Source: Marchantia polymorpha subsp. ruderalis (taxonomy: Eukaryota; Streptophyta; Marchantiopsida; Marchantiales; Marchantiaceae). From it: a stretch of DNA of 64,000 nt. Location of the stretch: positions 17,261,501-17,325,500 of the forward strand of contig AP031355.1 of NCBI GenBank assembly GCA_037833965.1, read 5' to 3'. Positions 25,421 through 37,060 of this stretch are shown piece by piece. Under the pieces are notes generated by a model. That model worked only from the letters and a program-made list of their open reading frames with translations. It was not told where the DNA came from and made no database searches. The position numbers and the translations under genes are program-made. Each line of letters starts with the position of its first letter. Positions within the stretch are counted from its first letter, which is position 1.

Positions 25421-28400
25421 TAACTTGATGTGATGAAATGTGTTAACAGTTATATATTTCACTTTTGAGGTTGACCATGGCACCGATTGAGATTATATAA
25501 GTAAATTAATATTAACATTAAGCTACTTTAGCTTGTCTTCAAACTGAAACTCAAAATACTATAAACAATGCATCTATATCACATTCATCACTTTGTAGAG
25601 TTTAAAGTGTTTGACTATCATGCACCTTTAACCCTCATACCAAATGTCTAACCATGTATCACAAGTTGATGCGCAAATTCCAATCTTAAGTAATAATTCT
25701 TAAATTTTAGTTAAAAGGAAATTAACTCTTAATACATATTAATCTCATATTTTATTTTGATTCTATATCATAATATCTCCATGTAAAAACATTAAATAAA
25801 TTTGTTTCCGTTGTTTCAACATTTTAAATATATACGTTGCTTTTTTACTTTGATGTGTCTCGAGAGTCGTATTTTTATAGTGAATGCATTTTTCATTTTT
25901 ATATTTTTCATAGTGAAATCTGTTTCTATCTATCAAATTTTTCCAACAAAATTTATCAAGTATATAGCTTCTATCAAACTTTTATAACCATTAGCAGCAA
26001 TTTTATTGAATACACATATTGTTCAAAACATACATTTATGGAATGTAGGCACAATAATAGCATTTCAATTACTAAATTTCAATAAAGTAATGATTTGTAT
26101 CATTTTTGAATAAAACTTTGTAACCCATGGCAATAAATACTTATGATATTCTATAAATATGAATCATGACAATAATTCAGAAATTTTCGTCTTCACATAC
26201 ACCATACGCTTTTGAAAAAACACTTTAGATAATTTGTCATCTCATCATATGAAATTGTATTTTTATGTCAGAAAAATTCAAAAATTAAGTTAACCAGGTT
26301 TTGAATCAATCACCAATGATAAAATCTCAAGTGCAACAACATAACTTTGATCTACATGAGCAATAGTTTTTTTTCCGAAAGGTCAAAAAAAAATTAAAAA
26401 AATATGATCACAACTAAAGTTTAGGCTTAAAAGTCTACATTTATTTGAGTTGCTGTTGATGTCACATGATATATTAATGAAATTTTATATACAACAGTTT
26501 ATATTACATCAAAAGCCACAACATCAAAAGAATATATACATTAAAATTTAACTTATTTTTATAGTATTTCACATTTTAAACTTTTTTTTATAGTATGAAT
26601 GAAATTTCAAAGATTAAAAAAATTTGATTTGCTAATCTTGTTAATCATACATTCAATAAATCAAATACATAAAAAATCAAAACAATCAGCAGAAAAAATA
26701 TTAAGATATATTCAAATATCAGTGCAAACAGCAACATATATTTGAATCAAAGTTATTAGTCATAATGACTTTGAAATGCATACAATTAGATTTTGTTTTA
26801 TCTTTCACTTTACACACACTCAGTGTCATTGGATCAGAAAAACTCACAATAGTTAAAAATATTTTAAATCTATTACAAAATATCAATCATCATAAAATCA
26901 TAAAAAAATTAGCTGATTATTTTTTAAATTTTGTTCAAGAAATGATTATATTGAACTAAACAAATGCAATGAATTTACAAGCATAAGCAAATATGAATGT
27001 TGAAAATGAAATAGAAAGGTTTAAATGAAAATACTTCACAAAATTCAATAAGTTAAAATTTCAAATGCATTTGAAGTTTTAAGTCTTGAATTTTGTGCCA
27101 ATATAATTTTGATTGTGCAAGAGTACATTTATTAGTTTATGAGGTTAGTTAATCATTAAATTTAAAAATTGAAAATTGAAACAATTCAAATTCAAATTTC
27201 CTTATCATAACTTGAGTACGTTGAAAATATTAAAGCTTGAAACTTGTAAGCACAAAAGCTAAAATTTGTAATGTTGACATTAAAAAATTGAATCAAAAAC
27301 CCAATTTGAGCAAAATAAATTTAAAATTTCAAGTATTGACATGACTAAGGAGCAAAATTCAAGCCATATATAATCACAAGCCAACTATCATAAGATCAAC
27401 TCATGCAATGTATTTAACAAAAACAAGTTTTATTTTAACATTTTTTATGACCTATTTTGTATTATTTGATTATTTTTTAAAAAAATAAGCAGTTTGTATT
27501 TTGAAAATTATTTCATCCATTTGATAATAATAAAATATGTACTCATATTTGGCGGTGTTCTCAACAAAGTTAATCTTGCTCTTATATCAATATCTGGGCA
27601 GAAATCAAATTTCATTGTACATAATTTCAACTTGAAAAGCTGAATTCATAGTAACACAAAGATAATTTTTTCAAACACTAAGATTGTGTAATTAAAATAT
27701 ATTAATAATAAGCTATCCAACGTGAATTAAATAAAACAATTCATTGAATAAAATTATTTGTTTTGACTGAATATACATTTTTGCAAATGAGTACTAAGAA
27801 AATTTCAATCAATGAATTAATGTGTATTATTTTGGTAAAAAAATTTAATTGAATTAAAATATATAGAAATCCTAGAATTTCTATTTTTAAAGAATAATAA
27901 TTGTGTATTAATGTATATTGGTTATGTTTAATTGATTATCATCATTTCATGCATATAATATGAATATTTTGTATAATTTAATTTTTAGAAATAAGTCCAT
28001 CAATACGAAAGTGCTTTTTCCGTTTTGCATTATTAAAAATTTATATATTTTTGATTAATTTAATTTGTTCTTATTAATAAACATCATAAAAATACATTTT
28101 TATATAAGATAAAATATCTATATTTGAATATTCATATGATCAAAAATTAGTTTTGATTTGTAGGTGGTGTTTTCATTAGATATGTTCAGTTACAATTAAA
28201 TCTAATTTCATTCAATGATTTCCAATAATGATGTTTTAATAAAAAAAATTAAGTTATCAGACTATGGCCACACCCGCATGCTGATTACCATGCCCATGAC
28301 TGCTTTCGCTACTACCCGAGCGCACTGCTACTGCCCAAGGCCCAGCAACGCGGGAGACAGCAACGGCCGTAGCGGCCCCGCGCACCTCGAAGCCTCTCGA

Positions 28401-30990
28401 CTACGCTCTCCTCTACCTCGCGGACGAGCTCGGCTTAGCAGCTGGGTTTGGGAGGAGACGTGCTTTGACGCGCAATTAGTTGTTTGTATGTAGCAGGTGT
28501 GGCCGTAGCAAAAACGGGTGTGGCACTAGTCTGCGCCCCAATATCTATATGGATATAATATAACTAATTATATAATATTAATAAAAAAATCAACTGTAAT
28601 TATTATATATTCAAATTTTTCAATAAATAAACTAACTGAAAGAATTGACTATGAATGCAGGTTTAGTCTTCCGCACAAAACAGTTGTCACACAGTATAAA
28701 AACAACAAATTTAATGCTAAGAATTAATTTTGTAGATGATATAAACTAAATATATTTAAATTGTAGTTATATTACACAATTTTCAAACACATTAGCTTCA
28801 TTTCCAATGTATTATAACAGATACTCTAAATAAAATAATCATAATTTGGCATCTGGAATGTTAAAATACAAATTTTAAGAGTACAACAAATTACATACAA
28901 ATATGATATTGTTCATGTTAGAGATTAACAACTTCTTTTTAATTTTAAGCAATAAGTTGAAAAAGATAGAAGATCAATGACTTAAAATAATTATCAACAA
29001 ATAATATTTTAATTTTGCAAATCATATATTTATCATAATATGGAAAGATCTACAAATATGAGAGTAATTCATGAGTACAAATATCATTGTAGTCAAGCTT
29101 GTCAGCATGCATATATTTTTAATATTTAATCTCTTCACATATCTTTTGTGATAACATAAAGTCATACAGTTGCAGCTTATGAAATAATTATTTTTTTCTA
29201 TTTCAACAAATAGACAATGTGTTAGTTTTTTAACTTAAAAATGCTAATTTATTTTCTTGTATCACTATTGAATTATTTATTGTCATGTAATTATTTTCAT
29301 TTTCTAATCATGTCAAGTATTCAAATTAGATTGTTGATAGAAATCTTTTTTCATTTAAAATGTATTAAAGAGATCTCATATGTGAAGAATTTTAAACTTG
29401 TTAAGATAAATTTAACTAGAATGTGATTTATACTTACAATGATACATTTTCAAAATATATATTTATATGAACATTATAAATTATATGAAGTACTAAGTAG
29501 TAAAAAAAAGATGTGAATGTTTTTAGATCAATACTTTCAAATATTTGGTAGTGGGATGTATAAAAATATAAATATTGCAAAAGATACATCTCTATATAAA
29601 ATTATTTATGACTTTGAAATTATACAGGATTTGTATATATATGTGTATTTATTTAAATTCAAAATATTAATAAATAACGAGTATAATCAAATTGTCAAAA
29701 ACGTCACAACATTTTTGAATTTACTTATTTTTTGTTAAAGACAATTGCACCAAAAAACATGAATGTCACTTTCATTGTTAATGACTATGAAATACACAAT
29801 GTAAAACTTTCAAATACATAGCTTCAGATTAAGACATAAAATAATAAAATTCTGTCTGAATTTGTTGTTGTTTTATCAATAGACTTTGAGATCACATACT
29901 TGTCTCAAAGCATATAAAACTATGAAGTTAATGTTGTAATTGTATCGTTTTTAATTGAGACATATTCCAATTTAGATCATAATAAAAAAGTTTCAGATGA
30001 GGTTGAAATATAAGCATTTGCTGCTAGTCTTTGGCAACAAGATTCCACCTTGGTTTGATAAACTCATATATTTTTAAATCGTCACTTCGTTATGATTGCA
30101 TCAATAAATTCTAGCTTTGTCTATTTTATCTACATAGTGATGCTTTGGAAACTTAAGTGATTGTATATACGAGAGAAGTAATGTTGATATGACATTTTGC
30201 TGACTTAAATAGTCAAATCTATATATAACTTCACTATAGAAGTTCCATGTTACTCTCGAAGACGTTAGTTATGGATCCAACACTGAATGTAGTTAAAACT
30301 CAAAGAAATATCTCATTGACTAGTAAAAAGATTGAATCAAATTCTGAACATGAGACTATGCTAGAATAGCATGACCGTTAGAATTATGTCTTATTGAAGT
30401 CAAGACGACCTACTTATCATCTATGTTAGAAGATGTACATACAATAAAACATCTTAAGAATCACAACTAACGTAATTGATATAATGTAATTTGCAGCCGC
30501 TACTGATTTTTGAAGAGCAATTGAAATAAGTTAAACGAACTATGATGTACAATAAACCTAAGATGATGATTGCCTTCTTGAATGGTATGGTAGATTTTCA
30601 TTCGAAGATGCCGATGCTTTAGAATTTGCCTAAATCAGTGTCCTAAGTGTACATCTAGAGGAAGAATAGTGGACACTTCTCGATAAACATGTACTTGCAT
30701 ACTTTTGTTTCTCTAGTTCCACACCTCGAATATATAGGTACTAATCCTTCTCAAACCACCTGAAAACTATAACGACTAGTGAACAGATGTGGGCATTTTC
30801 CACCAAACGGTTGCTTATTGTTTCTACATGATGCAACAAATCGAAGAAGTACCTCGACTCTTATGTTGAGTCATTAACTTATAGCGCGGTTGAATTTCTT
30901 ACGTCATTTTATCAAGCTCGTAAGATGCATTTTAAGTATATCATGCCGATTCTTTTATCTTGTCACATCAAACTTGCTAAGATGAGGTTG
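25421..30990. other. A+T-rich block 2, non-coding
   Basis: Composition is about 80% A+T where I counted (line 26701: 14 of 60 G/C; line 27841: 7 of 60). Short frames such as 25802-25987 and 26765-26959 are Phe/Ile/Lys/Asn-rich and look like chance frames. I recognise no plastid or mitochondrial genes, so organelle DNA is not supported. Composition recovers gradually from about 30.0 to 31.0 kb. Confidence 0.65.
28258..28533. mobile_element. GC-rich island with 19-bp inverted ends (MITE-like)
   Basis: Inside the A+T block lies a sharply bounded G+C-rich segment. It starts CAGACTATGGCCACACCCG and ends CGGGTGTGGCACTAGTCTG; the two ends are inverted repeats matching at 17 of 19 positions. A further internal GGTGTGGCC sits next to the right end. 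No flanking target duplication is obvious. There is one small frame but no recognisable protein. The inverted ends and abrupt composition suggest an inserted non-autonomous DNA element. Confidence 0.6.
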
Positions 30991-32247
30991 TGGATGAAAT
31001 CTGTTTATATGTTTATATGATTACTGGGTTTATTACTCAGGTTGTGTGGCTAGAAAGAGAAAGGGATAGGTCTGCTTAGCAAGATGAGTTGGTGGAAGAC
31101 AGACTGCTATGCATGTTAACCTGCCAGAGCTGGCGGCCTAAATGTGAAGACTCTTGCAATTCGGAAGTGGCACCAAACAGTCACCAAAATATGAACACAG
31201 CCACCAAACAGTATGGGGAGTCGAGGAAAGAAAATCAGAATTTAACTTAATTTGGGGTGAAATAAGGATGATCCTTCAAATAAAAAATAACAATATATCT
31301 AAACACCAAGTCTAAGGAGGACAAAGATAGTGGATGATTCAGAGCAGGGAAAGAAGAGAACAACGACAACGCGGTTTTGGGCCCCGAACAGACGCTGAGT
31401 AAAAGAGCTGGAGATGGAAGGCAATCTGAGGTGCTAAACTGTAGTGCAGGTGAGCGCGTGTAATATTGTGAGGAGTTCGAAAAGAGTTAGAGGTAGAGTT
31501 CTGCTCGAAATAGCGTCTACTGCTACTTTTCTTGTCATCGGGAGTAATGGCTCCTTCGGAAAACTTGAATGGCAGCCGTATCCTCACAGAGAACACCGTC
31601 GAGATCGTGCGTGAAGATGGCGAGACTTGTATTCCCGCTTAGGGAAGTAATCCGGGAGAAGACAGACGGAACGAAAACCTACCTTCTGTTTTCTCCCGCT
31701 CTTGAGACGGTCTGGAGGTATGGGTTGTCGTAGGCGTTGGGCAATGTCGGCATGGGAAAATTCCGAGGCTGGTGCAACAGGTATATCACATCACCAAGAG
31801 TACGGTCTTTATTAACGGCCGACGAGTCAATCTGTTGACAATCTATTGAGCAGGGAATATGCCAGGGGGTCATCTCTCCTTCATTCTGCCACATATTCGT
31901 GATTCGTCATACTCATGAACTGGATCGAAGCCTGGCTCGATATCCTTCAATCGAAACTCGAGGTGTAAAATTCCTCATCCATACAATAGATTCCTAGAGG
32001 GGCTTGATGAGATCTTGGGGGCAGCGGGAGCGAGTTGATGGACGCCCACTCTTTTCGTGGCTTGTAGTCTCTGGTTTTCTGTTCAGCATCGATGGAATCC
32101 ACCCCTGCACATCCCTTCCTGGGAACCTTTACGAGACCTGGAATTCTGTACCCCCCAGTCTGTTCGTTAGTTCGCTGTGCGCTGCGTATGGGTTGCTCCG
32201 ACGTCATGCGCAGGAATGGTACACACGATTGCTGCTAATTTTCTTCG

Positions 32248-32318
32248 TTCAACTTGCGTCGGACTGGATTGCAATTGAGTGACTTGCTTCAAGCTGCATT
32301 CAACTTGCCTCGGACTGG
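32248..32318. repeat. Short direct repeat, 50-bp period
   Basis: TTCAACTTGCGTCGGACTGG at about 32248 recurs as TTCAACTTGCCTCGGACTGG at about 32298 with one change; related GACTGGA-type pieces follow. A local duplication. Confidence 0.7.
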
Positions 32319-32929
32319 ACTACACTGGATTGACTCGTTTCACGCTCCATTCGAGTATGTTACTGTTGATTTTCTTCTTTTGCTTTACATGTGCAAAACT
32401 TTGTAATCAGAATGTCACAATAGGTCTTCATTTTCCTCGCTTGCCTTTTAATTTCAGTCACAGTATTCGGCGCTCGTATTGAGTAAATGTACTCGATCTT
32501 GCTACGTAAATATATTTGTGATATACCTTCATGGGTATTCTCGTGCTTACTGTAAACACCTGTAAACATACTCTTCCGCTGCACTGTCTCATGCTTATCC
32601 TTCGTTCTTTTCTTCTGGACTCCTTTTTTGCCCTTGCTGTTTATTAAAACCTATTTCGGTCTGGACTGCCCTGACTGGTCTTGCTCAAAACTTGCTTCAA
32701 GTAGGTTTCTCCTCCACGGTTTCGCTTTACATGTGCGAGTACATTCCTTTCAGTTCTGTAGCTACCTTGTAGGTTTGACTTGGGCTTGAGTATATCGTCA
32801 CACCTCCAAAATCATTCTCTGTTAGTACTGCTTGTAGTGAGTATCGTACGCGCTCTTGCTAAACATCCACTTAAACCTAGAATCATATCTGCTTCTTTTA
32901 ACCACGATGTTTCAACTCTGTCTAACTAG

Positions 32930-33178
32930 ATAACGAGGCAATTTAAGGCCCGGCTTCCTTACGTCAATGATGACTGGAAATCTGTCTTTGAAGATACTCT
33001 TCCTACATTGTCTCACCTTCTTCAAGAGGTAGCCTCTTTGCCTCTGCAAGACTTCTCCCCAGTAATTCACATTGCAATGCCCTGCCGACGAGGTAAGCTC
33101 AGTTCTTTGACTGATGAAGAAAAACCATCAGAGGTACATTTGAGTGAGAGTCAGCCCGGAGGTCACAAACCGGCATAA
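32930..33178 (+). CDS. Coding-like fragment of unknown function
   Basis: An 82-codon open stretch between in-frame stops (TAG 32927-32929 and TAA 33176-33178) reads like protein. It contains FKARLPYVNDDWKSVF, LSHLLQEVASLPL and DEEKPSEVHLSES, a balanced mix with hydrophobic heptads. There is no initiator ATG near its 5' end. A donor-like G|GTAAGC lies at about 33095, so the real exon may stop there after MPCRR. I do not recognise the family. It could be an exon of an unannotated gene or a fragment of a transposon protein, given the repeats around it. Confidence 0.3.
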   Translation: MTRQFKARLPYVNDDWKSVFEDTLPTLSHLLQEVASLPLQDFSPVIHIAMPCRRGKLSSLTDEEKPSEVHLSESQPGGHKPA

Positions 33179-33486
33179 TGTTATGTGGTGGGCCGAAGAC
33201 CCTTCTCGGCATTGATGCTCCGCGTTTGATTAGCCGCGCTTCTGGCATATCGTACTCCTTACATTCGCCCGAGTTGGCATCGGAGATTTCCTCCTCTCCT
33301 TGTTCTTAACACTACACTTTGTACGAAAATTACTTGCATGAGCTGAAATCCTGTATAGTTCATCTCGTTACTACCATCTCCCAGTACCATTTTTCGCGAG
33401 GTCACAAATTTTTTTGGTTGCCGTAGGTTACAGATCGGAACCCAACCTACGTGGTGGGCTGAATACTCTTCTCGAGATTGATGCTC
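33161..33486. repeat. Diverged direct repeat pair
   Basis: Copy 1 (33161-33220) and copy 2 (about 33400-33486) share GGTCACAAA, then GTGGTGGGC(C/T)GAA and CTTCTCG, then ATTGATGCTC in the same order, with an insertion in copy 2. Copy 2 also holds a perfect 8-bp hairpin, CGTAGGTT/AACCTACG. They are probably pieces of an old repeated element. Confidence 0.6.
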
Positions 33487-33842
33487 TGATTGTGAATGGA
33501 GCCACTGATTTCCTGGTTCAGTACTCACCTTTAAATTTCCATTCTGTGGGGATGGAATCCTTATAGCAGAACTGACAGTTTCATATCTTCACAGCTACTC
33601 TAATCATCACACGCCTGAATTTTCTGCAACTTGAACGTTCGTTTTTGTCAAGGTGTCTGTTATCAAGATATCGGTATTCCTCTAGTCATCTACTTCGCTG
33701 AGTTCTTTGCTAATTTCTAATTATTTACTTGTTAGTCGAAAAGATATTCGACAGCTTGTTTTCTAAGGAAATCACAATATAGTCCTTTCGTTCTTCATCA
33801 GGTGTTCTGCTATTTTTTTTTCTACATGGACTTTTGCTTCCT

Positions 33843-33900
33843 GAGTGGATTCGCTTTTCCTTCATGTATGTATATAATTGAAGAAAAGCGACTCCACTTC
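33843..33900. repeat. Hairpin, about 20-bp arms
   Basis: GAGTGGATTCGCTTTTCCTTC (33843-33863) pairs with the segment ending at 33900 (GAAGAAAAGCGACTCCACT), with one mismatch and one bulge over about 19 pairs and a loop of about 16 bases. It is a possible small-RNA-type hairpin or a transposon relic. Confidence 0.6.
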
Positions 33901-34847
33901 TTTTTGAAACTTTTTTGTTAAAATGCCTTACCACCTTCTCTCTCATGCTGTCAGTTCTCACTCCTCAGCATATTTGTTACTTGGACTCTACAAGCAGTCC
34001 GTATATAATAGTCTTACATATTATCACTTCTTTGTTCTTAACTTGTTCTTACCTGTCATAATCCTTTCACTTCTATTTGCATTTCCCATTTGCATCGATT
34101 CTAGTGTAATCACATGTGCACATTATGTCCTTCCTGCTGTTTCTGAGAGACCTCATATTTTGTTTTCACTGTTACATTCTCCGGGTGCGATTGATCGCGA
34201 GTTATAGGTCTACATCTCCTGCTTGCTTACTTTATCGCATCGCTAGACTAGGGATGAGATAGAGTAGGCATGCCTCTACATTGCAAGGTAAAGGCATTTA
34301 CGGATAGAGAGTACATAGCCGATTATGAAAGAGCTCCACCAGTCTCTTCTCTTTTCCTACTGCCATTTACCTTTTTACCTCTTTTGCATCCTTCCTAAAT
34401 TTGTTTACTCACTTGCAAATGGAGTACATGGTCTCTCATTGAAGAATCTTCATTCTCTATTTACCTTTGATCATAATCTATGCTGTCCTAGATTTAACCC
34501 TTACGTTTCATTGCTGCCCTACATCAGTGCAGAGTAGCAGTTATGTTTTTCAAACTGCCTTAGAATCCGTACGATGTGGATGATGTATAGAGTGACACAG
34601 TGGTTTTTTTTTCCTCTCTGCCTCGTATTCTTCATCTTCTATAGTTTCACATGATTTTTCCTTCTGCATCGTTCCAACAATTATTTATTCATGTGAAGGT
34701 TGAATCTCTGTTCTATGATTCAAATAGTTTCATTGTTTATTTCACTTGGGCTTCCTCCTTTTGGTAGGCAGCATCTGACTTAGGTCCTTGGAGCTTTGGC
34801 ATTGATTGTCCTTTTGGACTATCAACGTTTTCGCTGAGCGATTCCTG

Positions 34848-34887
34848 GAAGTACCTTATGCAAACGTTAGTATGCATAAGGTACTTC
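34848..34887. repeat. Perfect 15-bp hairpin
   Basis: GAAGTACCTTATGCA (34848-34862) and its exact reverse complement TGCATAAGGTACTTC (34873-34887) are separated by 10 bases. There is no T-run after it and no gene next to it. Confidence 0.85.
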
Positions 34888-35148
34888 GTGGCAAAAAGAG
34901 CGACCTTCCGCTGAACATAAGGATGGTGTCTGTAATCAAGTCCACCCGAAATCCATTAGCTCCGTGTCGTTGGATCAAAATCAAATCGGGTGTGCAGCGC
35001 CCATCCCTCCCAGTCGACACCATCCTTCTGTTTGTCACGATTTTTCACCTGCGCTCCCGCGTCCAAATTCTTTCGTCCGATCGCTTTGGCTGAGCAAGGC
35101 TCGGACAACAGACGCTATGTTTCCATACAGCTCCGAACCGACATCATC

Positions 35149-35310
35149 CCATCTCCAAGCCAAGTATGCCCCGTCGAATGTCTCCACACAGCTGCCGATA
35201 GGCATAAGTCCATCTCCCGACAGACATAATTCCACCGCCAAGCGAAGCATGCCCCCACGAATATCTCCACACAGCTTCCGAGAGACATAATACCACCTCC
35301 AAGCCTACAA
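35149..35310. repeat. Diverged tandem repeat, unit about 60-85 bp
   Basis: CCATCTCCAAGCCAAGTATG (35149), CCACCGCCAAGCGAAGCATG (35232) and CCACCTCCAAGCC (35293) start successive copies. Each of the first two is followed by TCTCCACACAGCT and CCGA, and all have ACATAAT-type sequence before the next copy. Copies are visibly diverged. Confidence 0.65.
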
Positions 35311-35383
35311 TTTACCGCCCATATCTCTCAACCTTGCCAGTCTTTCAGGCATCTACTCCGCCACGGTGACATCATATTCTGAC

Positions 35384-35621
35384 TTGTATGTTGATGACAT
35401 GCTAATCGTGACATCAAACATATATGATGTTACTAAGCTAGAGGGTTCAACCTGTAAGGACTTGAATTTAATGTCAAAGGTCATAGACATGAAGATTGAT
35501 AGTAATCAAGATGACTTCATTTGTGATTGAGGCAAAATATAATGCTAAAATAGTACTTGCCATGATTATTATATCTGTTGAGGCTATGAACACTCCGTTG
35601 TCTCCACATCCCAAGCTTTGA
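35384..35621 (+). pseudogene. Ty1/copia reverse-transcriptase remnant
   Basis: The frame from 35384 reads LYVDDMLIVTSNIYDV, containing the YVDD catalytic motif of copia-type reverse transcriptase. After stops and apparent deletions, 35577-35621 reads MNTPLSPHPKL, matching the STPLxPHFKL-type block that lies downstream in copia polyproteins. Spacing is compressed and stops interrupt it, so this is a decayed fragment. No long terminal repeats could be assigned. Confidence 0.72.
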
Positions 35622-36763
35622 ACAAAAGGCTTACGGTTGGCGGTGGGAATGTGTATGTCGGGTAACAAAACTTGAAAACTTCAAACCGTACTTGCTTGCC
35701 TAGTACAAGCAAGTACAGATGCTGGCTGGTTATTTTATCAAATGCCAAGAAATCTACTTTGTGTAGTTATCTGTTTTATACAATAGAGTGGTCACGACAT
35801 AGATAGCGCGAATGTAGGTGTTGTGCAGTTATCGCCGTTCGAGGAGGAACTGCCGATAGGGCCGACTGCTCCGTTTGGAGACTTGCGGTTCAAGGGTAGA
35901 GTTGAAAGTTGTGGCTCTAAAATGTGGCTGTGGGGAGAGGGTTTAGTGCGGGAACGTGGAGTCTTTGAATCACAAAGTGGGTTTGGCTAGTTACGTGAGC
36001 CTTCACCCTGGCTGTTCGGTGTTTGGTTCTGTCTGCTCCCTGTTTAGGTGGCTTACTAGTTCTGCGGCGGGCGATCCGACTGCCAACTGGTGGTCGTGTC
36101 CCATCCGCCGTTTGATTGGCTCCACATGGCCGTGATGTATATCGATTGTTTCGACCTCGGACCCTACTTGCCCCGCTTTGGAGGAGGATTACGCCTGCCT
36201 TCCGCTTGCCCTCCCCCCTTGGGCCGGCAGGGTGGGCTGGCCTTACTTCCTTCTCTCGTTGCTCTCTAGGTCCTGCGTGTTGTTTCCGGTCTTTGCGCCT
36301 CAGGCCCCGAAAATTTGAATTCCACCTCGCAATCCATCTGCAACTTTTCACCATTATAATCTGTTATTAAACCATGGTTATAGTTATTAGCTGAATGTAG
36401 CTGATTGTATTTGTGTATGTTTTCAGATTGGAAAAGAGTGGAGAAGATTACTTGTGGTACTCTTGTGTTGGTGTTTGAAGATATATGTGTTTTGATGTTT
36501 GATGTGACTTACATATGTTATAATGCGAGGTGTATGAACACTACAGAGTGGACAGTTTTGTGAAATGTTTTTATTGTGTCCTGCTATAACTGGTATGTTT
36601 TGATTATCCTCCAAGAAGTCTGCCTGGTCAAGTTGTTTTAAGAAGAATAGTCAAATTTCTTAGGTGATTTTTTTTTCATGTATAGTGCACTAACCTCCCG
36701 ATTAATTTCGCATCCAGGTTAATTACGTATTTTTTTGCAAAAAAATCTGGGGTTGAAGATTTA

Positions 36764-37060
36764 TCAATCGAACATGTCATGATACTTCATTTGGCTTAGA
36801 TTTTGAAGTTTTTTGCGTTTGGCTTTGAGGCCAACCGTTCGGATCTTGCCTTGAAATGATTCACACGATTTCCTAAGCTCATCGAATGTTTCATATGCTT
36901 CTGTTTGAAGTTCAAGGCAGAGCAGCTGATCCTCAATGTCGAGAACCTGCTGATAAAGAGACGCGAAATCCTGGATTATAACTGCGTTTTTTAAACCAGC
37001 ATTCAGTTCTTTAGTGTTAACATCGCCATCATCATCCATCGCCGTTTCAGCAATCTTCAT
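36764..37060 (-). CDS. Small coiled-coil-like protein, unknown function
   Basis: An uninterrupted 98-codon frame starts at ATG 37060. It has an acidic N-terminus (METAMDDDGD-like, with MKIAE in front), then a long amphipathic region (DFASLYQQVLDIEDQLLCLE and ETFDELRKSCESFQGKI), then a basic patch KAKRKKLQ and the end KYHDMFD. The composition is typical of a helical subunit of a larger complex and unlike the chance frames around it. I do not recognise the family. It is likely a single-exon gene, and its upstream region is shared with the + strand LUMINIDEPENDENS gene (divergent, about 1.8 kb between starts). Confidence 0.55.
   Translation of the reverse strand: MKIAETAMDDDGDVNTKELNAGLKNAVIIQDFASLYQQVLDIEDQLLCLELQTEAYETFDELRKSCESFQGKIRTVGLKAKRKKLQNLSQMKYHDMFD

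Larger units (their letters stand above)
30991..36763. other. Repeat-rich intergenic DNA
   Basis: Apart from the repeats, hairpins and copia remnant listed separately, I see no complete gene. Unassigned frames include 31894-31679 (-), which ends in a plausible splice donor at 31683/31682, and a G+C-rich patch at about 36,000-36,350 with a 145-codon minus-strand frame of low-complexity Arg/Gly/Pro composition. Confidence 0.4.

Noticed and set aside
25802..29738. Small Phe/Ile/Asn/Lys-rich frames in the A+T block
   Set aside because: Typical chance frames of A+T-rich DNA; no plastid, mitochondrial or viral protein is recognisable.
35917..36354. 145-codon Arg/Gly-rich minus-strand frame
   Set aside because: Low complexity, G+C-driven, no domain and no splice partners.
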